NCBI RefSeq assembly: GCF_014489635.1
Contig: NZ_CP060828.1
Coordinates: 2,046,001 to 2,110,000 of the forward strand
Source: Streptomyces roseirectus
Lineage (GTDB): Bacteria; Actinomycetota; Actinomycetes; Streptomycetales; Streptomycetaceae
Reading direction: 5' to 3'
DNA length: 64,000 nt
Part shown: piece by piece, positions 59,256 to 64,000 of the stretch
Layout of the letters: each line of letters opens with the position of its first letter
How positions within the stretch are numbered: position 1 is the stretch's first letter
Program-made: the position numbers and the translations under genes
The notes under the pieces: model-generated
The model's input: only the letters and a program-made list of their open reading frames with translations
Told to the model about the DNA's origin: nothing
The model's database searches: none

Positions 59256-60082
59256 CAGCTCTTCACCGCCCCCGCCAACAGCCCACCCGTGATCCTGCGT
59301 TGGACGAACGCGAACACGACCAGCGACGGCAGCGTCGCGAGGAACGACGCGGCGGCCAGCGGCCCGAGGTCGGCGACGCCCTCCGCGCCGATGAAGTGCG
59401 TGAGGATCACCGGCAGCGTCTGCCGCTCCGGTGTCTTCAGCAGGACCAGCGCGAAGAAGAACTCGTTCCAGGCGGTGACGAACGCGAACATCGCCGTCGC
59501 CGCGATCCCCGGCGCCAGCAGGGGCGCGGTCACCGACACGAGCGTCCGCAGCCGCCCGGCCCCGTCGACGGCCGCCGCCTCCTCCAACTCCCGTGGCACG
59601 GCGCGGACATACCCGGTGAGCATCCACAGCGCGAACGGCAGCGCCCACACCACGTACACGATCACCAGCCCGGCGGGCGAGTCGATCAGCCGCAGGTTCT
59701 TCAGCAGCAGGAACAGCGGGATGATCAGCAGCACGAACGGGAACGCCTGACTGACGACCACCCACCCGCTCACGGCCCGCGCGAGCCGCGTCCGGCGCCG
59801 CGCGAGGACGTAGGCCATCGGGGTGGCGACGAGGACGGCGATCAGCGCGGCGGCGAGCGCGACGAGCAGCGAGTTCAACCCGGCGCGCAGCAGGGGCTGT
59901 TCGTCGAACGCCTGCCGGAAGTTGCTGAACGTCGGGTCCCTGGGGATCCAGGTCGGATGTGAACTGCCCAGTTCCCGGGGTGGTTTGAACGCGGTGGACA
60001 GCAGCCACAGCAACGGGAAGGCGAGGAAGGCGAGATACGCGAGCAGCGCGGCGTACTGCGCGGCGCGCCCCGCCCGCCTCAC
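59255..60082 (-). CDS. Sugar ABC transporter permease (MalG-type)
   Basis: A 275-residue six-helix permease with EAA loop ELEEAAAVDGAG. GTG 60082 overlaps the previous stop by four bases (GTGA); a longer upstream frame would overlap the other permease heavily. It couples to the binding protein at its 3' end. No ATPase is encoded in this operon. Confidence 0.86.
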   Translation of the reverse strand: MRRAGRAAQYAALLAYLAFLAFPLLWLLSTAFKPPRELGSSHPTWIPRDPTFSNFRQAFDEQPLLRAGLNSLLVALAAALIAVLVATPMAYVLARRRTRLARAVSGWVVVSQAFPFVLLIIPLFLLLKNLRLIDSPAGLVIVYVVWALPFALWMLTGYVRAVPRELEEAAAVDGAGRLRTLVSVTAPLLAPGIAATAMFAFVTAWNEFFFALVLLKTPERQTLPVILTHFIGAEGVADLGPLAAASFLATLPSLVVFAFVQRRITGGLLAGAVKS

Positions 60083-60966
60083 GACTCGGCTCCCCGGGTG
60101 AGCCGTCCGGCGAGGAACACCGACAGGCACACCGCGACGACCGCGACCATCACGCATCCCATCGCCGCCGCGTAGCCGAACTGGCCGTAGCGGAAGGCTT
60201 CCTCGTAGGCGAACAGCATCGGCAGGCGGGTGCGTCCGCCGGGTCCGCCGCTGGTCAGGACGTAGACCAGGGCGAAGGAGTTGAAGTTCCAGATGAAGTT
60301 GAGGGCGGTGATCGCGAGGGCGACCGGTCTCAGCGCGGGCCAGGTGACCGCGCGGAACCTCCGCCAGGCGCCCGCGCCGTCCACCTGTGCCGCCTCGTGC
60401 AGTTCACGCGGGGTGTTCTGGAGGCCGGCGAGCAGGGCGACGGTCGTCGTCGGCAGGCCCGCCCAGACGCCGACGACGATCACGGCGGGCAGCGCCGTCC
60501 CGAGCCCGCCGAGCCAATCCCGGCCGTCGCCGAGCCCCACGCTTCGCAGCGTCTCGTTGAGGATCCCGGCGTCGGGGTGGTAGACGAGCCGCCACATGAT
60601 GCCGACGACGACCTCGGGCATCGCCCACGGCACGATCGCCAGCGCCCGCGCGAGCCAGCCGAGGCGCAGGCCCTGGTTGAGGAGCGACGCGAGTCCGAGC
60701 GCCAGCAGGAACTGGGGGACCGTCACGCCGAACGCCCACACGAGGCCGATCCTGAACGACTCCCAGAACAGCGTGTCGTGCAGCAGGTCCCGGAAGTTGA
60801 GCGACCCGATCCACTGGGTGGCCCGCGTGCGCCCCGACTGCGCGTCCGTGAACGCGAGGGAGATCCCGTACAGCAGGGGGCCCACGCTCAGGACGAGGAT
60901 CGGCACCAGCGCGGGCAGCACCAGAAACCACGCGCCCCGGTCCAGCACTCCCTGCCGCACCCTCAC
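60079..60966 (-). CDS. Sugar ABC transporter permease (MalF-type)
   Basis: A 295-residue permease and first gene of the operon. The EAA loop is ELHEAAQVDGAG. I chose GTG 60966 because AAGGGG lies 6 bases upstream; GTG 60960 is also in frame, and a longer frame to 61155 runs through repeated DNA without homology. A perfect 14-bp palindrome is 73 bases upstream. Confidence 0.85.
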   Translation of the reverse strand: MRVRQGVLDRGAWFLVLPALVPILVLSVGPLLYGISLAFTDAQSGRTRATQWIGSLNFRDLLHDTLFWESFRIGLVWAFGVTVPQFLLALGLASLLNQGLRLGWLARALAIVPWAMPEVVVGIMWRLVYHPDAGILNETLRSVGLGDGRDWLGGLGTALPAVIVVGVWAGLPTTTVALLAGLQNTPRELHEAAQVDGAGAWRRFRAVTWPALRPVALAITALNFIWNFNSFALVYVLTSGGPGGRTRLPMLFAYEEAFRYGQFGYAAAMGCVMVAVVAVCLSVFLAGRLTRGAES

Positions 60967-61038
60967 ACGCCACCCCTTCCGCCGGGCCCCGCCATGGTCG
61001 TGAACCCGTCCACCTCCGTCAAGACACCGCGCGCACGG

Positions 61039-61052
61039 TCCCACCAGTGGGA
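61039..61052. promoter_or_regulatory. Palindrome TCCCACCAGTGGGA
   Basis: Six-base perfect arms with a CA centre, upstream of the third sugar operon. A possible operator, unlike the AACCGGTT sites of the pectin locus; no regulator gene is adjacent. Confidence 0.45.
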
Positions 61053-61169
61053 ATGCGACACTGACGCGCACGTGGCCGAATCCCGACGGGGCCCTCCGGG
61101 GTCCTCCGGGGCCCTCGGGGCGGTCGTGGTCGGGGGACGCCGGAGGGCACGCCATGGCGGTACGGGCGG

Positions 61170-61247
61170 GCCGGGGGACGGCGCGGGCTGGGCCGGAGGC
61201 GGTACAGGCCCGGCCGGAGGCGGTGCAGGCCGGGGGACAGCGCGGGC
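61170..61247. repeat. Nested GC-rich direct repeats
   Basis: A 20-base unit (ggccggaggcggtacaggcc) at 61191 recurs at 61212 with one change. A 19-base unit gccgggggacggcgcgggc at 61170 recurs at 61229, also with one change. They probably arose by slippage. Confidence 0.8.
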
Positions 61248-61378
61248 GGGCCGGGCCCTCTCGTCGGTGGCCCCTCGGTGAGGATGAGGACGAACGGCGG
61301 GTGCACGGCGACGGCCGCGCGCCCCCGGTGAGTAGGCAGTGGCGGCCGGCCGGTCGCCCCGTGGAAAGAGGCAGATCG

Positions 61379-62236
61379 ATGGACGAGGCACGGGCGCGTG
61401 AGGTGCTGGCTCAGGCCGAGGTGGCGGGCGCGGCGGGCGCGCGGCTGCTGGCGCTCGGGGAGAACGCCGTGTTCGCGGTGGGCGAGCTGGTCGTGAAGGT
61501 CGGCCGGGACGCCGAGCTGCTGGAGCGGGCGCGACGGGAGCTGGCGGTCGCCGGGTGGCTGGAGCGGGCGGGGGTGCCGGCGGTGCGCGCGGCCTCGGCC
61601 GACGCGTCGCTGGTCGACGGGCATCCGGTGACCGTGTGGCACCGGCTCCCGGACGCCGTGCGGCCCGCCGAACCCCGCGACCTGGCCGGGCTGCTGCGCC
61701 TCGTGCACGCCCTGCCCGCGCCCCCGTTCGTCCTGCCCCCGCGCGATCTGCTGTCCGGTGTGGAGCGCTGGCTGCGGCTCGCGGGCGACGCGATCGACCC
61801 CGCGGACGCGGCGTACCTGCGTGAGCGCCGCGACGGTTTCGCGGCGGCGGCCGCCGCCCTCACCCCTCACCTTCCGCCGGGTCCCGTCCACGGCGACGCC
61901 CTCCCCCGCAACGTCCACATCACCCCCGAGGGTCCCGTCCTGATCGACCTGGAGACGTTCTCGACGGATCTGCGCGAGCACGACCTGGTCGTCATGGCCC
62001 TCTCCCACGACCGCTACGCCCTCCCCACCCCCGCCTACGACGCCTTCACCGCCGCCTACGGCTGGGACGTCCGCGCCTGGTCCGGCTGCGCCACTCTCCG
62101 GGGCGCCCGGGAGACGGCCAGTTGCGCCTGGGTGGCCCAGCACACCCCCACCAACCCCAAGGCCCGTACGGAGTTCAGCCGCCGGGTCGCCTCCCTGCGC
62201 ACGGGCGACGAGTCGGTCCGCTGGTACCCGTTCTGA
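61379..62236 (+). CDS. Phosphotransferase (APH-fold) family protein
   Basis: A 285-residue kinase-like protein. VHGDALPRNVHI is the catalytic loop and VLIDLETFSTD the metal-binding segment, here with Glu after Leu-Asp instead of DFG-like sequence; RLVHALPAPP is a family block. The substrate is unknown, and similarity to resistance enzymes is only at fold level. ATG 61379 follows AGAGG by 7 bases; a longer frame to 61154 is repeat-derived and rejected. Confidence 0.78.
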   Translation: MDEARAREVLAQAEVAGAAGARLLALGENAVFAVGELVVKVGRDAELLERARRELAVAGWLERAGVPAVRAASADASLVDGHPVTVWHRLPDAVRPAEPRDLAGLLRLVHALPAPPFVLPPRDLLSGVERWLRLAGDAIDPADAAYLRERRDGFAAAAAALTPHLPPGPVHGDALPRNVHITPEGPVLIDLETFSTDLREHDLVVMALSHDRYALPTPAYDAFTAAYGWDVRAWSGCATLRGARETASCAWVAQHTPTNPKARTEFSRRVASLRTGDESVRWYPF

Positions 62237-62246
62237 CGGGCCGTCC

Positions 62247-62969
62247 TCAGACCTCCTGCGCCACGACCTCCCGCAGCGGCCACACCCCGTCCACCACGGC
62301 GTCGGCGTCGCCCTTTCTCCGCAGGAACGCCTGGAAGTCGGCCGCCCACTGCGCGTACCACTCCACCTGGCTGCGGTGCAGTTCCGCCACACCCAGCTCC
62401 CCCACCTTGGGGTGGCGTCCTGCGACGGCACGGGCGAGGCGGGCGGCGGCCAGGGCGTCGGCGGAGGCGTCGTGCGCGGCGTCGAGGCGTATGCCGTACT
62501 CCGCGCAGACGGCTTCGAGGTTGCGCTTGCCGCGCCGGTAGCGGTCGACGTGCCGGTCGATGGTGTACGGGTCGACGACCGGCGCGGGCGGCTCGCCGTC
62601 CAGCCGCTCCCGCAGGGACGGCAGTCCGTGCCGGCGCAGTTCGGCGGAGAGCAGTGTGAGGTCGAACGAGGCGTTGTAGGCGACGACGGGGACCCCGGCC
62701 CGCCAGGCGTCGACGAGGGCGCGGGCGACGGCGTCGGCGACGACTCCGGCGGGCTGTCCCTGTGTGCTCGCGCGTTCGTTGCTGATGCCGTGCACGGCGA
62801 CCGCGTCCGCGGGGATCTCGACCCCCGGGTCGGCCAGCCATTCGCGGCTCCCGCGCACCTCGCCGTCCACGACCTCGATCACGGCCGCGGTGACGATGCG
62901 TGCCTCCCGCGGGTCCGTCCCCGTGGTCTCCAGGTCGAACCCGATCATCAGCTCCTGGTGCCAGGCCAT
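62247..62969 (-). CDS. 3'-5' exonuclease, DEDDh (DnaQ-like)
   Basis: A 240-residue nuclease of the DNA polymerase III epsilon superfamily. The four acidic residues and His are visible: FDLETTG (Asp, Glu), AYNASFDLTLL (Asp) and HDASADA (His, Asp). It probably trims DNA or RNA 3' ends in repair or turnover. ATG 62969 follows GGGGGG by 6 bases; the longer upstream frame is unsupported. It stops 10 bases from the convergent kinase. Confidence 0.87.
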   Translation of the reverse strand: MAWHQELMIGFDLETTGTDPREARIVTAAVIEVVDGEVRGSREWLADPGVEIPADAVAVHGISNERASTQGQPAGVVADAVARALVDAWRAGVPVVAYNASFDLTLLSAELRRHGLPSLRERLDGEPPAPVVDPYTIDRHVDRYRRGKRNLEAVCAEYGIRLDAAHDASADALAAARLARAVAGRHPKVGELGVAELHRSQVEWYAQWAADFQAFLRRKGDADAVVDGVWPLREVVAQEV

Positions 62970-63078
62970 GAAAGGCCCCCCTTCTCGGTGGTGCTTCCCC
63001 CAGTGGTCTCCAACCCTCCCACGAGCCACTGACAATCGGAGGACCCCCTTCCGCATCCCCCGCACCGAACCGCCGATT

Positions 63079-64000
63079 TCAGGACACAGGGCGTGAATCA
63101 GTCCAGGCCAGCTCGAACTCCTCCCGGTATGCCGGGAACAGCCCGCCCTCGTCGGCCCCGTCCGCCTTCACCACCCGGTGTCCGCCGCGCAGCACCAGCA
63201 CCGGCGCCTCCATCCCGCGCATCCCCCGCAGGTACGACTGGACGACCGCGACCCCGTCGGCCCCGTCCCCGTCCACGAGGTACGCGGTGAAGCGCGGCGT
63301 CTCGTCGTACACCTGGATCTGGAAGGCGCCGGGATCGCGCAACTGGGAGCGCACGCGCCGCATGTGCAGGATGTTCATCTCGACGGCGCGGCTCAATTCA
63401 CCCCGTTTCATACCGAGTTCCCGCTCGCGCCGTTTGACGGCGCTGGAGGCGGGGTTGATGAACAGCAGCCGCACCCGGCTGCCCGACTCGGCCAGCCGCA
63501 CCAGCCGGCGGCCGGAGAAGTTCTGCACGAGGAGGTTGAGCCCGATGCCGATGGCGTCGATCCGCCGCGCGCCCCCGAACAGGTCCTCGGCGGGGAACTG
63601 CCGCATGAGACGCACCCGGTCGGAGTGGACGGCGACGACGTCGGCGTACCGGTCGCCGACCAGGTCCTCGACGGCGTCGACGGGCAGCCGGCGCGCGGAC
63701 GGCACGTCACCGCTCGTGCCCAGCATCTCCAGCAGGCGCGCGGACGCGCGTTCCGCCTGGCTCAGCACCGCCTTGGACAGCGCCCGGTTGCGGGAGACGA
63801 CGTTGCGGGTCACCTCCAGCTCGTCCAGGGCGAGTTCGACGTCGCGCCGCTCGTCGAAGTACGGCTCGAAACAGGGCCAGTGCTGGACCATCAGCTCGCG
63901 CAGCTGCGGGAGCGTCAGGAACGAGATGACGTTGTCGTCGGCCGGGTCGAGGAGATAGCCCTTGCGGCGGCTGACCTCGCGCACGGCGACCGCGCGCTGC
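63079..64000 (-). CDS. Unidentified cytoplasmic protein, 5' end outside window
   Basis: The frame is open to the window edge, so the N-terminus is missing; an internal GTG at 63984 is not convincing as a start because coding sequence continues upstream (AVAVREVSRRKGYLLDP). At least 307 residues are visible. An N-terminal helical region (SKAVLSQAERASARLLEML) is followed by a C-terminal part with RVRLLFINPASSAVKRRE and RGGHRVVKADG, reminiscent of phospholipase-D-like or DUF5919-type domains fused to regulators. I cannot name the family with confidence. Confidence 0.7.
   Translation of the reverse strand, partial: QRAVAVREVSRRKGYLLDPADDNVISFLTLPQLRELMVQHWPCFEPYFDERRDVELALDELEVTRNVVSRNRALSKAVLSQAERASARLLEMLGTSGDVPSARRLPVDAVEDLVGDRYADVVAVHSDRVRLMRQFPAEDLFGGARRIDAIGIGLNLLVQNFSGRRLVRLAESGSRVRLLFINPASSAVKRRERELGMKRGELSRAVEMNILHMRRVRSQLRDPGAFQIQVYDETPRFTAYLVDGDGADGVAVVQSYLRGMRGMEAPVLVLRGGHRVVKADGADEGGLFPAYREEFELAWTDSRPVS

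Larger units (their letters stand above)
60967..61378. other. Divergent intergenic region with palindrome and repeats
   Basis: A 412-base gap between the third sugar operon and the APH-fold gene. It contains a palindrome at 61039-61052 and nested direct repeats at 61170-61247. I see no gene: open frames are Gly/Arg/Ala-rich repeat translations. Confidence 0.6.

Noticed and set aside
1..64000. Mobile element or genomic island
   Set aside because: No transposase, integrase, att-like repeats or tRNA end was seen, and composition is even throughout.

Overview
The window is high-GC actinobacterial chromosome, most likely Streptomyces. The signs are strong third-position G/C bias, frequent GTG starts, Tat signal peptides, a mycothiol-type TIGR03086 protein, sugar ABC importers without their own ATPase, and an actinobacterial assimilatory sulfur operon. 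I see no phage, transposase, tRNA, rRNA or CRISPR array. Function calls come from motif reading only; no database search was run.

Region 1 (1-29.5 kb) is a plant cell-wall, pectin-oriented utilisation locus. It holds a rhamnogalacturonan acetylesterase N-terminus, a PL4 rhamnogalacturonan lyase, a secreted GH43 plus ricin-type CBM13 (probably an exo-beta-1,3-galactanase), a type-B carboxylesterase, and a six-gene minus-strand operon (18582 down to 9505). That operon encodes binding protein, two permeases, a GH28-type enzyme and two alginate-lyase-fold proteins, one with FN3 and concanavalin-like modules. A divergent plus-strand set encodes a 2-hydroxyacid dehydrogenase, a LacI regulator, a second binding protein with two permeases, and a cytoplasmic GH43. 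Three LacI regulators (6760, 20035, 27629) sit among these genes. Palindromes of AACCGGTT/AAACCGTTT type lie at the promoters of almost all the units, and an identical 13-mer (GCAAGCGCTTTCT) links the third regulator to the rhamnogalacturonan genes. The inferred flow is secreted depolymerisation, ABC import (probably energised by a shared MsiK-like ATPase encoded elsewhere), then cytoplasmic trimming. A methionine-salvage pair (mmuM and a divergent permease) and an epoxide hydrolase are interspersed.

Region 2 (28.7-41.8 kb) is mixed housekeeping and accessory content: ThuA-like protein, two VOC proteins, aminoglycoside-phosphotransferase-fold kinase, DinB-like protein, two AraC regulators, NmrA-type reductase, YihY/BrkB membrane protein, AidB-like acyl-CoA dehydrogenase, GAF regulator, secreted protein and a GNAT acetyltransferase. 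Many of these genes start 6-9 nt after a TAnnnT hexamer, which predicts leaderless mRNAs.

Region 3 (41.8-51.3 kb) is the assimilatory sulfate/sulfonate operon: a 27-residue cysteine-containing leader peptide, sulfite reductase, small zinc-ribbon protein, cysH, cysC, cysD, cysN, a sulfonate-type ABC importer and a CbiX/SirB chelatase. Most genes overlap by 1-14 nt.

Region 4 (51.3-64 kb) has a TIGR03086 protein, a PanE/ApbA reductase, an aldo/keto reductase whose N-terminus looks frameshifted, a DUF1697 protein, an MMPL transporter with a palindromic operator, and an Erm-type rRNA methyltransferase with an elaborate attenuation leader. It ends with a third ATPase-less sugar ABC operon, an APH-fold kinase, a DEDDh exonuclease and an unidentified protein cut by the window edge.
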